In this document: one piece after another, positions 26,619 to 35,462 of the stretch | Position numbering within the stretch: position 1 is the first letter of the stretch | How the letters are laid out: every line of letters begins with the position of its first letter | NCBI RefSeq assembly: GCF_001707885.1 | Contig: NZ_MASS01000006.1 | Span: forward strand, 51,405-115,404 | Reading direction: 5' to 3' | From: Desulfosporosinus cupriresistens | GTDB taxonomy: Bacteria; Bacillota; Desulfitobacteriia; Desulfitobacteriales; Desulfitobacteriaceae | DNA length: 64,000 nucleotides | The notes under the pieces: generated by a model | What the model saw: the letters and a program-made list of their open reading frames with translations, nothing else | Databases searched by the model: none | Told to the model about the DNA's origin: nothing | Translations under genes and position numbers: made by a program

Positions 26619-27122
26619 TTAAATATCTATTTCTTTAGGGTCATCATCAGATAAGATTACTCGCCATTCTTGCTCTTCTTTATTAAAATCCGCTATTTTC
26701 TCGATTGGCATCTTAAGATATTTGCCATGAGCACTCACTGCAACTTCCCCATTTCCGAGTATTATCTCCCCTGTACCTTCAAACAACCTACTTGAGTCTT
26801 TCGTAATTCTAGCAATAACTCTCAGTTCTTCATTTAACGGAATAGGTTTTTTATATTTTAAGCTTAGCTCAACGGTAACTCCCCATATAGTCTCATCAAT
26901 GATCATAATTGCTCTGCCAATAGTTTCATCTAATATAGATCCTGCTATCCCGCCATGTAACCTGCCGGGATAGCTCTGGTGTTCTTCGAGCGGCTTAAAA
27001 AAAGCAATGATCTCGCCATTTTCTAATTCGTAGAAAGAGGCTCTTAAGCCTAATTCATTTTCCATACCACAAACAATACATTTTTTACTATTGTGCTGTT
27101 TTTTCAAGACTCTCTGTTTCAT
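26619..27122 (-). CDS. Hotdog thioesterase with N-terminal Cys pair
   Basis: A 167-residue protein. After a basic N-terminus it has CIVCGMEN (residues ~15-22), then a hotdog domain with the PaaI-type motif LHGGIAGSILDETIGRA. The cysteine pair begins many proteins of this subgroup. The substrate is unknown. It lies 71 bases upstream of the GGT gene on the same strand and may be co-transcribed. Confidence 0.85.
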   Translation of the reverse strand: MKQRVLKKQHNSKKCIVCGMENELGLRASFYELENGEIIAFFKPLEEHQSYPGRLHGGIAGSILDETIGRAIMIIDETIWGVTVELSLKYKKPIPLNEELRVIARITKDSSRLFEGTGEIILGNGEVAVSAHGKYLKMPIEKIADFNKEEQEWRVILSDDDPKEIDI

Positions 27123-27365
27123 ACAATTTTCTCCCTATCATATTTTTTACCGATACCTCAATTATACATTATTTTACTTTCTCCTTCCTTGTTTTCCTAA
27201 TAATATTGCGATCCCTCTCACATCCCACATAAGTGGCTAACCTAAGTGCTGATAAGGGGCTTAGCTTAACCTCGGTATTATTTTTCTGTTTTCCTAATTT
27301 TCGCCGGCTAGTGCAAATATCTGGAACCAAAAATGGTAACCATTTAAGTAAGGAGGATTATAATT

Positions 27366-27815
27366 ATGGATGATAAATTTGTTTCAAGTCTTCAATCGTT
27401 TTATAAATTAGAAACATTTCAAGTTGCTTTTTATAAAGCACAAATTTCAACCTCAACGGATGAGTACTATAGGAAAGCATTTGAGAAAATGGTGCAGATT
27501 GAAAGTGGTCACGCTGATTTTTTTGCCCAAGTCCTAGACAAAGCACAGCTTGAAATCCCTACCTTTGCTGGTTCCCTATTTCAATTAGCCGGTGGATTTG
27601 TTGGAGAAATGGTAGAATCAACTGGTCCTGTTAATACTTGCAAATTAGGTGTAGCTCTTGAAAACAAAGCAATTGAGGCGTATCGCGCTTTTATTACGGA
27701 AAGTAAGAATAAGAATTATTCAGTAATCCGAGATACCCTCATGGAATATCTTCTTGATGAAGAATTTCATACCTTATGGCTTAGGGAATATATGAACAAC
27801 AATCCCCATCATTAA
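27366..27815 (+). CDS. Ferritin-like di-iron protein
   Basis: A 149-residue all-helical protein with the di-iron pattern: Glu in YKLETFQ, EKMVQIESGHADFF (ExxH), ENKAIEAYRAF and DEEFHTLWL (ExxH). It resembles the ferritin-like/COQ7-related group rather than ferritin itself. A role in oxygen or peroxide protection is likely given the neighbouring rubrerythrins in the genome, but not shown. The ATG has a full AAGGAGG site 8 bases upstream. Confidence 0.75.
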   Translation: MDDKFVSSLQSFYKLETFQVAFYKAQISTSTDEYYRKAFEKMVQIESGHADFFAQVLDKAQLEIPTFAGSLFQLAGGFVGEMVESTGPVNTCKLGVALENKAIEAYRAFITESKNKNYSVIRDTLMEYLLDEEFHTLWLREYMNNNPHH

Positions 27816-28113
27816 CACTCAAAAAGTCTACCTCAAAATGACACACTTCTTAACAAAAATCAACACTGTGGTACGGTTCGTTCTTTAGGAACCTTGCTCC
27901 ACAGCGTTTAATAAATTACTTCATTCAATTGAAACAACCAACATTTTTTTTACAATGTTTGGTTGGAAATTAGTAAAATAGGTTTACTTTGTTTTGGTAC
28001 CGGTAATCCCGAGTTTACTGTAACGATAGCTTTTATTGAAAGAAGCCTTTAAAGCTGGTGAGGGCCTAGCGGCAGAAGACTAAACTCCAGTGTTCTCTAA
28101 GTTGCTTTCCTCC

Positions 28114-29340
28114 TCAAAACTTTAAGGAAACCCTCTTAGCTGTAAAATATCCAATCACTAACCCGCTGGGAACCAGCCCTAAAGCCCCTATCCAAGAATG
28201 AGTTTGAAGAACCACTACCAAACCCAGTAGCAGTTGGCCCGGCAAAGCCATTAGGAAGATGGCTTTCCTCGCCGCTGCTAGCTTTGTCCCCGGAAGCCAA
28301 GGAAAAAGACAGACAAAAGGGGAGTTAATTACTTCAAGCCAAGAGATCCCTACGACATTCGTTAGCATAATTGAAAACACAATCCAGAGAAGCCATTTGA
28401 GATCTCCTGGAAAGACCAAGATCATGACAAGATAGACCCCAACAAGTTTAAGGTAGAAACCAACGTCACTTTCATTACGTAACACTGCTTTAAGACACAT
28501 CTCCACTAATCCATTGACTGGGTTCCGCTTCTTAAACAGTAACCTCGAAGTTCGAAATAATAAGGGGCGTTTCCTAGAGAACCTGGGCTTTTTCACATAT
28601 GTTCCCACTTGCTGGAGCATAAACTTAGCTAGTCTCAGTCTCGCCTGTCGTTCCCGCAACACATCTTCGAAGAAGCTTCCTGTCACCTTTTCCCTTTGGT
28701 ATAAGAGAATACCAAGTATTATCAAGAGGATTAACCCCAAAAGACAAAACAAGCCAGTCCGACTCCTCAACAGAACTACACTCGTCCTCACGTATCCGCC
28801 AATTATCAAAAACATTACCCACTTCACCATGCGTTGAGGCCAACCCTTAAAGCGAAGCTCAACTAGTTGTTTGGCTAGACCCAGGCAGTTTTTGAGTACA
28901 AAGATAAAAAAGACTATCAAAATAATTTCCGCAAGGGAAAAGCTGTAATAACGCCACAAAAACGGCGCTAGAATACTCATCATCAGCGAGGTTGCAAAAA
29001 GGTTATAGATCACGGAATAACCTAAGCTGTACCTAATAATCTGACTTATCCAAGCTTTGCGCTGTAATAAGAAGAGCTGATCCGCTTCCTCTAAGAAGAT
29101 GCGAATCGTTCCTGACCAAGCAAAGACGAGAATAATGCCTAAGAAGGCAGTCAACGGTATATAGTCAAGCCACCCAGGCGCTTTCCTCCACCAGGAAACG
29201 TAATAATTTAGGAAAATGGCAAAAAAAGGGATAAGAATATAAAGAGCTACAATCCAATCGACTGCCGTTTTCCATACCTGATACTGATATTTCCATTCAG
29301 CAACAAGCCTTTGAAAAAAGAGTTTCGTTACTGTCATCAT
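28114..29340 (-). CDS. ecsB: EcsB-like ABC transporter permease
   Basis: A 408-residue polytopic protein with about ten hydrophobic segments, matching the length and start of EcsB (two helices, then FLEEADQLFLLQRKAWISQIIRYSLGYS). EcsAB in Bacillus affects secretion, competence and membrane-protease function. It overlaps the ATPase gene by 4 bases (ATGA). Confidence 0.85.
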   Translation of the reverse strand: MMTVTKLFFQRLVAEWKYQYQVWKTAVDWIVALYILIPFFAIFLNYYVSWWRKAPGWLDYIPLTAFLGIILVFAWSGTIRIFLEEADQLFLLQRKAWISQIIRYSLGYSVIYNLFATSLMMSILAPFLWRYYSFSLAEIILIVFFIFVLKNCLGLAKQLVELRFKGWPQRMVKWVMFLIIGGYVRTSVVLLRSRTGLFCLLGLILLIILGILLYQREKVTGSFFEDVLRERQARLRLAKFMLQQVGTYVKKPRFSRKRPLLFRTSRLLFKKRNPVNGLVEMCLKAVLRNESDVGFYLKLVGVYLVMILVFPGDLKWLLWIVFSIMLTNVVGISWLEVINSPFVCLFPWLPGTKLAAARKAIFLMALPGQLLLGLVVVLQTHSWIGALGLVPSGLVIGYFTAKRVSLKF

Positions 29341-30050
29341 TGGTTGTTCTCCAGGATTTTGTCAAAACAATCAAATAAGGAGCCTTCAAATAACTGACAT
29401 TGGGCCCTTACCTCGCTCAGGTTGCCTTGAGCTACGATCGTCCCTGCATTCATCAAAACAAATGTATCACAGATTTTTTCCGCAGTATCCAATACATGCG
29501 TCGACATCAATACCCCTGCTCCTTTAGACCGGGCTTGGTTTACAAGAGCCATAAAATCCCGTGTACCTCTTGGGTCCAGACCTATAAAAGGCTCGTCTAC
29601 CACATAGATTGCTGGTTCGAGTAAAAATCCTAAGATAAGCATGACCTTTTGCTGCATTCCCTTGGAGAAGGTATTAGGCATCTGGTGCTTGACTTCCATT
29701 AGGCGGAAAAGCCTCAGAAGATCCTCCGCTCTTGAAACAAATACTTCCCGCTCGATTTCATAGGCGGCTGCAGCGAGTTCTAAATGTTCCCAGAGAGTTA
29801 ACCCTTCATAAAGTACGGGTTGTTCCGGGATATAGGCATATGATCTGCCTTTCCCTGGGAATTCAACCTTACCGTTCGTCTCTGGCAGCAATCCCATAAT
29901 CGCTTTCAGTGTTGTGCTTTTTCCTGCTCCGTTAGGACCAATTAGGCCTAATAGTTCGCCTGCTTTTACAGAAAAAGCCACATTTTTGATGACCTCAGCA
30001 TTATTACCTAAATAGCCTGCGTGCTTAATATTTACGCTAAGTAATTGCAT
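29337..30050 (-). CDS. ecsA: EcsA-like ABC transporter ATPase
   Basis: A 237-residue ATPase. Walker A is GPNGAGKST, the signature is FSKGMQQKVMLILGF, Walker B is IYVVDEPFIGLDP, and the switch is STHVLDTAE. The divergent FSKGM signature and the SYIPEQPVLYEGLTLWEHLEL block fit EcsA. Confidence 0.88.
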   Translation of the reverse strand: MQLLSVNIKHAGYLGNNAEVIKNVAFSVKAGELLGLIGPNGAGKSTTLKAIMGLLPETNGKVEFPGKGRSYAYIPEQPVLYEGLTLWEHLELAAAAYEIEREVFVSRAEDLLRLFRLMEVKHQMPNTFSKGMQQKVMLILGFLLEPAIYVVDEPFIGLDPRGTRDFMALVNQARSKGAGVLMSTHVLDTAEKICDTFVLMNAGTIVAQGNLSEVRAQCQLFEGSLFDCFDKILENNQ

Positions 30051-30078
30051 ATAATCCTTCGCCTCATTTTTAAAAAGT

Positions 30079-30128
30079 AAAGAAGGATGTTCAAAATGCT
30101 TACACTTTTATCTTGAACATCCTTCTTT
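30079..30128 (-). terminator. Terminator of the metallo-hydrolase gene
   Basis: A perfect 16-base-pair stem (AAAGAAGGATGTTCAA with partner) 28 bases past the stop. The minus strand continues as TTTACTTTTT. Confidence 0.85.
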
Positions 30129-30155
30129 TAGTATTAGCCTTTTTCGACATATAAC

Positions 30156-30896
30156 CTATTCATTAGTCAACTCTAGCACACGTTGATTTATATTATTTCT
30201 ATAGACTCCACCATGATAGCAAATAACTGTTTCAATGTCATACTGAGTTAACTTTTTAAGGGATTTCTTAGCTAAATCAATATCACTGGAAAATTCGGGT
30301 TTAGGCCCTTCTAATTGACCATCTACTACGTTAAGAGCGTCTCCAGTAATAAGCGTTTTGCTCTGATTAAGATATAAGCAAATATGTCCCGGTGTATGTC
30401 CAGGTGTGAAAATCACTGTAATTCCGCCACAGTAGGGCAATACCTCTCCATCCTCCACTGTTTTATCAACATTAGCTTTTAATCTTTGTGATGCTTCGAA
30501 AACCTTTTCCATTTGTTTACGTTGTTCTTCGGGCAGAGATGCCAACCTTTGAGCCATTTTTTCGGGATTGAATTTAATTAATGGTTTATCACCTTGGATA
30601 TAGGGTTTTTCCTCTTCGTGGGCCAACACTTCAACTTTATGATCAGAAACTCTTAAGATTTCTGGCAAACCACCAATATGATCGAGATCTTGATGAGTGA
30701 GAATCACTTTGTTCAGCCTGCTAAATGGGGCACCAACCTGATCCATAACTTTCTGAATTTCTGGTAGTTGAGAAGTCCCCGCATCGACTAAGATAACCGT
30801 CGCTTCATCCCAGATGAGTGTTGGATGAATTATACTTGAATTACCCATAGCGTTCATTGCTAATTCTAACATTTCTACACCGTTAGCTATGTTCAT
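30156..30896 (-). CDS. Metallo-beta-lactamase-fold hydrolase
   Basis: A 246-residue enzyme with the two-metal site of the fold: THQDLDHIGG (HxxxDH), FTPGHTPGHICLY, ITGDALN and CYHGG. Lactonase-like or thioester-type substrates are known in such proteins; the true one is not readable here. A very strong AAGGAGGTG lies about 30 bases before the ATG, too far for normal use. A six-codon frame (TTG...AAATGA) lies between, overlapping the gene's ATG, which could bring ribosomes to it. That idea is inference. Confidence 0.85.
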   Translation of the reverse strand: MNIANGVEMLELAMNAMGNSSIIHPTLIWDEATVILVDAGTSQLPEIQKVMDQVGAPFSRLNKVILTHQDLDHIGGLPEILRVSDHKVEVLAHEEEKPYIQGDKPLIKFNPEKMAQRLASLPEEQRKQMEKVFEASQRLKANVDKTVEDGEVLPYCGGITVIFTPGHTPGHICLYLNQSKTLITGDALNVVDGQLEGPKPEFSSDIDLAKKSLKKLTQYDIETVICYHGGVYRNNINQRVLELTNE

Positions 30897-31092
30897 TTTA
30901 TTCCCAAGCTCAAGATAAGCTTTGGTTCACCTCCTTCTAACAAATGGCTACTCATTTCGACCTAATTTATTTAATTATACCGTTGTTTCCTGAAAAGTGT
31001 AACCTTCAGTACTCATATCAATGCCTACCTCGCATAATATTCCTTCTATTTCGTTGAAAATTTTCTCTACTTTATAAACTTTTTAATATTTC

Positions 31093-32202
31093 TTACGAAT
31101 CCGCCCCATTCCTGCAAGCGATCCTGTTTAATATCTTTAGGACTGTGGCATCTAGATCAGACGTTTGTTTGTTAAGCCGTGTAGAGGGTATCCAAAAACT
31201 CATGATCCTTTTCCTATTCTTTTTCAAATATGAGTAAATGATTTGGGCTTCATCAATATCATGCTGTGTTAATCTACAAATATTACTTTTTTCTGTCACA
31301 AACTTTTCTGTGATAATCCGTTTTAGATACTCCCTAAATTCCGGACTATCTGCAGCCATTACATAATTAAAAGCTTTTCTATAAAGAAGCTTATTTCCTT
31401 TAATTAGAAATAACTTAGCAAGCGTATCGTCAATAAATTCAACCGCTAAGATATTCCTATTTTTACTTGAGGAGTGAACTAAGCGCTGCTTTCCGATTAC
31501 ATGTCGAAGTCCTAAACTATACTCCTTATACTTGGCAGCCTTCTCAAACTGTAGATTCTCAATAGCCGTATCCACCCTTTTATGAAGTTCTTGAACAGCT
31601 GCCATATCATTCCCGTTCAAAAGCTGCTGGATTTTTTTTATGTAAACTCCGTATTCTTCAGGGCTTACCTGCCCAGTACAAACTCCCAAACAGGTGTCTA
31701 ATTGTTGAAACAGACAACCATTAGCCCTCTTTACTAGTCCCGGGCTAGTACATTTTCGGATTGGATAGAAATCCTTCAAAAATTCTATTGTAGTCTCTAC
31801 TCGATGGGGACTAGTAAAAGGGCCAAAATATAAGGCCCCATCGTCAGCTTTTTCATTCACTTTAGTAACCTTGGGGTATAGTTCAGGCGGTATTTTAATA
31901 TAAAAATAATTTCTATCATTCTTCATTTGCTTGTTATACCTAGGCTTTATCTCCTTAATAAGGCGACATTCTTCAATAAATGCATCTAATTCTGTGTCTG
32001 TAACTAGATAATTGAAGGTATAAATATTGTGGATCATTTCATGGACCTTAGGAGCTCTATTATTTGGGTTTTGAAAATATTGGGACACCCTGTTTTTTAA
32101 GTTTTTGGCCTTTCCGACATAGATAATATTCTCTGATGAATCGCGCATCATATAGACACCCGGGCTTTGGGGTAGTTGCTTAAGTAATTCACTAAAATCC
32201 AT
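31093..32202 (-). CDS. UvrC-like GIY-YIG nuclease, short form
   Basis: About 369 residues matching only the first ~60% of UvrC. A GIY-YIG domain (SPGVYMMRD...IIYVGKAKNLKNRV) is followed by the Cys-rich middle (CTSPG, CLFQQLDTCLGVC) and a UVR-like helix pair (ENLQFEKAAKYKEY). The RNase-H-like second nuclease and the helix-hairpin-helix domains of full UvrC are missing. It could make a single 3' incision, like Cho, or be a regulatory paralogue. ATG 32202, with GGAGA 6 bases upstream, fits better than ATG 32214. Confidence 0.85.
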   Translation of the reverse strand: MDFSELLKQLPQSPGVYMMRDSSENIIYVGKAKNLKNRVSQYFQNPNNRAPKVHEMIHNIYTFNYLVTDTELDAFIEECRLIKEIKPRYNKQMKNDRNYFYIKIPPELYPKVTKVNEKADDGALYFGPFTSPHRVETTIEFLKDFYPIRKCTSPGLVKRANGCLFQQLDTCLGVCTGQVSPEEYGVYIKKIQQLLNGNDMAAVQELHKRVDTAIENLQFEKAAKYKEYSLGLRHVIGKQRLVHSSSKNRNILAVEFIDDTLAKLFLIKGNKLLYRKAFNYVMAADSPEFREYLKRIITEKFVTEKSNICRLTQHDIDEAQIIYSYLKKNRKRIMSFWIPSTRLNKQTSDLDATVLKILNRIACRNGADS

Positions 32203-32370
32203 AGCATTCTCCATAATATTAGTTCTTTTGTACTAATATTATAGCATAGGCTATTTCATAACTTCGACAAATTGTAATTAAACATGTTCATCAAGTTCCC
32301 AAGAAGAATTCATCTTGAAAAATCAACAAGTAGGGTATAAACGTTTTGACCATTCTAAACTAAGCCCTAT

Positions 32371-32419
32371 AAAAAAGATGTTCAAAGAACCTTCGAGTAT
32401 ATCTTTGGACATCTTTTTT
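32371..32419 (-). terminator. Terminator of the sulfite-oxidase-family gene
   Basis: An 18-base stem with one mismatch (AAAAAAGATGTTCAAAGA with partner), 40 bases past the stop. It has A-tract and T-tract flanks, so it may work in both directions. Confidence 0.85.
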
Positions 32420-32458
32420 ATCATTTTTTTCAGATCTTTGCAATGATTCGTTACTTAG

Positions 32459-33550
32459 TTAATGAAGGATTTGGGGTACATTGATAGGAATCTGGTGAAT
32501 GGAATTGTTCCCGTACCCTTTTGCATTCCAAGGAGCAACTTTAGGTTGCACGTTACCGTTGCTATCTTGAGCTCGAACCTGTAAGAAGTAATGGCCCGGT
32601 GCCGTAATATTCAACGAGTATTCCCAGAATGTCCATGTGTAAGGTTCATGTTCAGGACTGGTCAACCGAGCGGCATTCCAGGTCATACCACTGTCTATAC
32701 TCACTTCCACTCCACTTATTGTACCTTTTCCGGTCCATGCCAGACCACGAATTGTATGTGAACCCAGGTGGAGTTTTTCCTCTTGGGATGGCCAAGTGAT
32801 AATTGAATTAACTTTCATTTCAGTAACTGGTGCAGCGTTAAGAGAATCTCCGTCATTGGTTATATAGAGATAGTCAATTGCCTGGAACGGACCTTTAAAG
32901 GGGGTAGCGGTTGCTGTAATTTGCGAGACCCATTTTACATGAGCCATACCGTACCAACCCGGAACTATTAAGCGTAAAGGAAACCCGTGTTTATGGGGAA
33001 TCGGTTCGTCATTCATTTTTAGTGCTAAAATGCATTCTGCCATTAAAGTTTTATCTAGAGGTAAACTTCGCTCAAAGTTCACAACAGTATCCATATCAGG
33101 ACGAATACCTGAATCGACTCCTGTAAAGATTAGTTCTTTAGCTGTTTCCTTAACTTTAGTCTGGTCAAGAATATAGGCTAAAGGGACTCCTGTCCATTTC
33201 GCGTTACCCACTGCTCCAATCTGCCATTGTTCCCCAGGTGTTGAAGGTTCCATCAAAGCTCGTTTATTACCTGAGCATTCAATCGTTACAAATCTATCCA
33301 CCTGAGGCATTTGCTTCAGTTGATCATAAGTAAGGTTTATGGGGTTGTCTACTTCTCCGCCTAAGAACAAGGCCCAGGATTCAAGCTGTATAGTAGGATA
33401 GACCAGATGGTTTCGAGTATAAAATAGTTCATTCGGAGTAATCCACGATAGCAGAGTGTTAATGGGCGATTCCATATTCTCGGGCATCAATTGGAGAGGA
33501 ATTAGCCCTGGCATGTCATGAATGCTTTTCGGTAAGTCATGATTTGTCAT
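32459..33550 (-). CDS. Molybdopterin-dependent sulfite-oxidase-family oxidoreductase
   Basis: A 363-residue protein with the sulfite-oxidase molybdenum-cofactor fold. It has the cofactor-ligating Cys in TIECSGNKR, then GVDSGIRPD, LPLDKTLMAECILALKMNDEPIPHKHGFPLRLIVPGWYGMAHVKW. The C-terminal dimerisation domain is IRGLAWTGKGTISGVEVSIDSGMTW. There is no signal peptide or Tat motif, so it should be cytoplasmic, unlike SorA or YedY. The physiological substrate (sulfite or another oxyanion) is not certain. ATG with AAGGAG 8 bases upstream. It follows the zinc dehydrogenase gene by 75 bases on the same strand. Confidence 0.88.
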   Translation of the reverse strand: MTNHDLPKSIHDMPGLIPLQLMPENMESPINTLLSWITPNELFYTRNHLVYPTIQLESWALFLGGEVDNPINLTYDQLKQMPQVDRFVTIECSGNKRALMEPSTPGEQWQIGAVGNAKWTGVPLAYILDQTKVKETAKELIFTGVDSGIRPDMDTVVNFERSLPLDKTLMAECILALKMNDEPIPHKHGFPLRLIVPGWYGMAHVKWVSQITATATPFKGPFQAIDYLYITNDGDSLNAAPVTEMKVNSIITWPSQEEKLHLGSHTIRGLAWTGKGTISGVEVSIDSGMTWNAARLTSPEHEPYTWTFWEYSLNITAPGHYFLQVRAQDSNGNVQPKVAPWNAKGYGNNSIHQIPINVPQILH

Positions 33551-33625
33551 TTGTTACTCCTTTTCTTTTTTCACTAGTTAACATGTAACTAAACCTACAA
33601 ATTCGACTTGAGGGCTTCAGGTGTG

Positions 33626-34756
33626 CTACGGCTTCAAAACAACTTTAATACAATTATCAAGTTTCTGGTCGAATAGTTCATAAGCCTTCTTTCCGTCAGC
33701 AAGTGACATTCTATGCGTGATAATGTCCGTAGCATCAAACTTATTCTCTTTTAATAAATTTAGAATACGGTCTATATACGTATGGGCTGGACACTGGCCC
33801 ATTTTCAAAGTAATGTTTCTAGAAAAAAAGTCCCCGAACGGGAAATTGTTATATCTCGAGCCATAAACACCCACTACGGATACTGTTCCACCTTTACGTA
33901 CCGCCTGCGAGGCAATCTCAATCGCAGACTTAGAGCCCCCCTGCAACTTTAATGCAGTCTCAACTTTTTCCATTGCTGACATTTCACCATCCATCCCAAC
34001 ACAATCGATGACAACATCTGCCCCACCCTGAGTTATCTCTTTAATATATTCTCCGGTATTATCATAATCCTTGAAATTTAACGCTTCCACTTTATTGAAC
34101 GTCTGGGCATGTGCAATCCTGTAATCAATATTATCTACTGCGATGATTCTACTTGCGCCCATATAGGCTGCCCATTTTTGCGCCAGTAGCCCAACTGGAC
34201 CACAACCTAATACCACCACAGTGTCACCGCTCTTTACACCACCATTTTCTACTCCCCAATAAGAGGTTGGAAGGATATCGGTTAAAAAAAGCGCCTGTTC
34301 GTCTGTAAGCTCTTCAGGAATTATTCTAGGTCCTATATTAGCGTACGGTACCCTCAGGTATTCGGCCTGACCACCATCATATCCACCAAAAAGTTCACTA
34401 TATCCAAAAACTCCACCTACTTCACCATGCTCATTTGAATTGTCACATTGACTCCATAAATCATGATTACAATACCAACAGTGACCACAAGCTATTGGAA
34501 AAGGGACAACCACTCGATCGCCTTTCTTAACCTTATTAACTTCTTTGCCAATTTCCTCGACAATCCCCATAGCCTCATGTCCAATAATAAACCCCTTAGG
34601 CATTTTAGGCATTCTTCCGCGTATTAGGTGTAAATCCGAACCGCAAATGGTAGTGGAAGTTACTTTAACTATTATGTCATCATCTTTTACAATTTTAGGA
34701 TCTTCTACATTTTTAACCTCAACATTTTTAACACCTTGGAATGTTATAGCTTTCAT
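33626..34756 (-). CDS. Zinc-dependent alcohol/formaldehyde dehydrogenase family protein
   Basis: A 376-residue medium-chain dehydrogenase. Catalytic zinc ligands are Cys in TTICGSDLH and GHEAMGIVEE; the structural zinc loop is CGHCWYCNHDLWSQC. The nucleotide-binding motif is VVLGCGPVG. The extra YGGYDGGQAEYLRVPYAN and LTDILPTSYWGVE blocks resemble glutathione-independent formaldehyde dehydrogenases. The substrate is not determined. Confidence 0.88.
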   Translation of the reverse strand: MKAITFQGVKNVEVKNVEDPKIVKDDDIIVKVTSTTICGSDLHLIRGRMPKMPKGFIIGHEAMGIVEEIGKEVNKVKKGDRVVVPFPIACGHCWYCNHDLWSQCDNSNEHGEVGGVFGYSELFGGYDGGQAEYLRVPYANIGPRIIPEELTDEQALFLTDILPTSYWGVENGGVKSGDTVVVLGCGPVGLLAQKWAAYMGASRIIAVDNIDYRIAHAQTFNKVEALNFKDYDNTGEYIKEITQGGADVVIDCVGMDGEMSAMEKVETALKLQGGSKSAIEIASQAVRKGGTVSVVGVYGSRYNNFPFGDFFSRNITLKMGQCPAHTYIDRILNLLKENKFDATDIITHRMSLADGKKAYELFDQKLDNCIKVVLKP

Positions 34757-34809
34757 TCGACAACTTCCTTTCTGTGAATGTGAACGTCCATATCTATTTT
34801 GTCAGTTAT

Positions 34810-34838
34810 ATGAAATTTTCATGCTCCAGTATTATAAT
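34810..34838 (+). promoter_or_regulatory. Candidate promoter of an unannotated plus-strand RNA
   Basis: A perfect -10 TATAAT at 34833-34838, with ATGAAA (4 of 6 matches to TTGACA) 17 bases upstream. No protein gene follows; a hairpin-rich stretch ending in a terminator does. Confidence 0.4.
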
Positions 34839-34844
34839 TGTCCC

Positions 34845-35048
34845 TCTTTAGTCGCTTTTGAAACAAGCATCCACTTGCCAACTTACATAAAGAAAACTTG
34901 GCTGGCGCCCGGAGACTCTGTCTTCACAGGTATTAGCTTTCTTGCAGCCTTAGCGAAGGCGACCACCCTAGTTGCATTTATACCTTCTAAGCAGAAGTAC
35001 AAAAATGAAAGCCTTCTATTAATTATCTAATCAATAGAAAGCTTTTTT
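34845..35048 (+). ncRNA. Candidate structured non-coding RNA (~200 nt)
   Basis: Between a TATAAT promoter and a plus-strand terminator lies a GC-rich island in AT-rich surroundings. It contains hairpins GCCAA/TTGGC (34877-34902), CTGT-CTTC-ACAG (34918-34929), GCCTT-AGCG-AAGGC (34947-34960) and CTTCT-AAGC-AGAAG (34984-34997). Translated frames here have no ribosome site and no recognisable product. It matches no riboswitch consensus that I recall, and it is not a 6S, SRP or tmRNA shape I can fold by eye. Only structure and flanking signals support it. Confidence 0.4.
35008..35048 (+). terminator. Terminator on the plus strand
   Basis: A 13-base-pair stem with one mismatch (AAAGCCTTCTATT with partner), followed by TTTTTTCT on the plus strand. 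No plus-strand protein gene precedes it, which implies a non-coding transcript. Confidence 0.65.
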
Positions 35049-35106
35049 CTCTTTAGGGGGTAGAACATGAATGATCTGGGTGCGTCACCTACTTTTTATT
35101 AATATA

Positions 35107-35292
35107 TTAAAAGATAACGCCTAGTGCAATTAAAATAAGGATAGCAATAGCAATAATGCCAACCCCTAAGCATGGGGCAACAGGTGGGCAAGCCGGTACA
35201 AGCGGTGGACAACACTTTACGATAGGTCCAATGTGTGGCGGAGCACCAACCGGCGAAATGTTTGGAAAATGACCTACTCCTTGTCCGTACAT
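35107..35292 (-). CDS. Small Pro/Cys-rich peptide with C-terminal helix (YjcZ-like)
   Basis: A 61-residue peptide. The N-terminal half is rich in Pro, Gly and Cys (KCCPPLVPACPPVAPCLG); the C-terminal 18 residues are one hydrophobic helix (GIIAIAILILIALGVIF). ATG with AGGAGG 8 bases upstream. Short peptides ending in a Gly/Ile/Val helix are typical of the YjcZ group of sporulation proteins. A related 38-residue gene lies 170 bases upstream on the same strand. Confidence 0.65.
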   Translation of the reverse strand: MYGQGVGHFPNISPVGAPPHIGPIVKCCPPLVPACPPVAPCLGVGIIAIAILILIALGVIF

Positions 35293-35462
35293 AATATTTC
35301 CTCCTATTCTTATTTTGAGATAATTTCAAAGCAGAAGCTATATTCTGTTTCTTACTACCAATTAGTGACTAAGAGCACGGTTAAAACATCTAATCTAACT
35401 ATGACAGATGGTGAAATATTACTTCCTGAGGTGAAATCTGATATCTTAAAGTAAAAAACTCT

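Noticed and set aside
27866..27904. Nested hairpin (CTGTGG/CCACAG and GGTTC/GAACC) after the ferritin-like gene
   Set aside because: No T-tract follows and the stems are interrupted; not strong enough to call a terminator.
34940..34990. T-box-like AGGGTGG motif on the minus strand
   Set aside because: The following bases do not match the ACCGCG part, no antiterminator/terminator pair follows, and the gene downstream is not an aminoacylation or amino-acid gene.
34545..35030. Long plus-strand open frame over the start of the zinc dehydrogenase and the following gap
   Set aside because: It is antisense to a clear gene in its first half, has no ribosome site, and its tail resembles no protein; the gap is better explained by a structured RNA or nothing.
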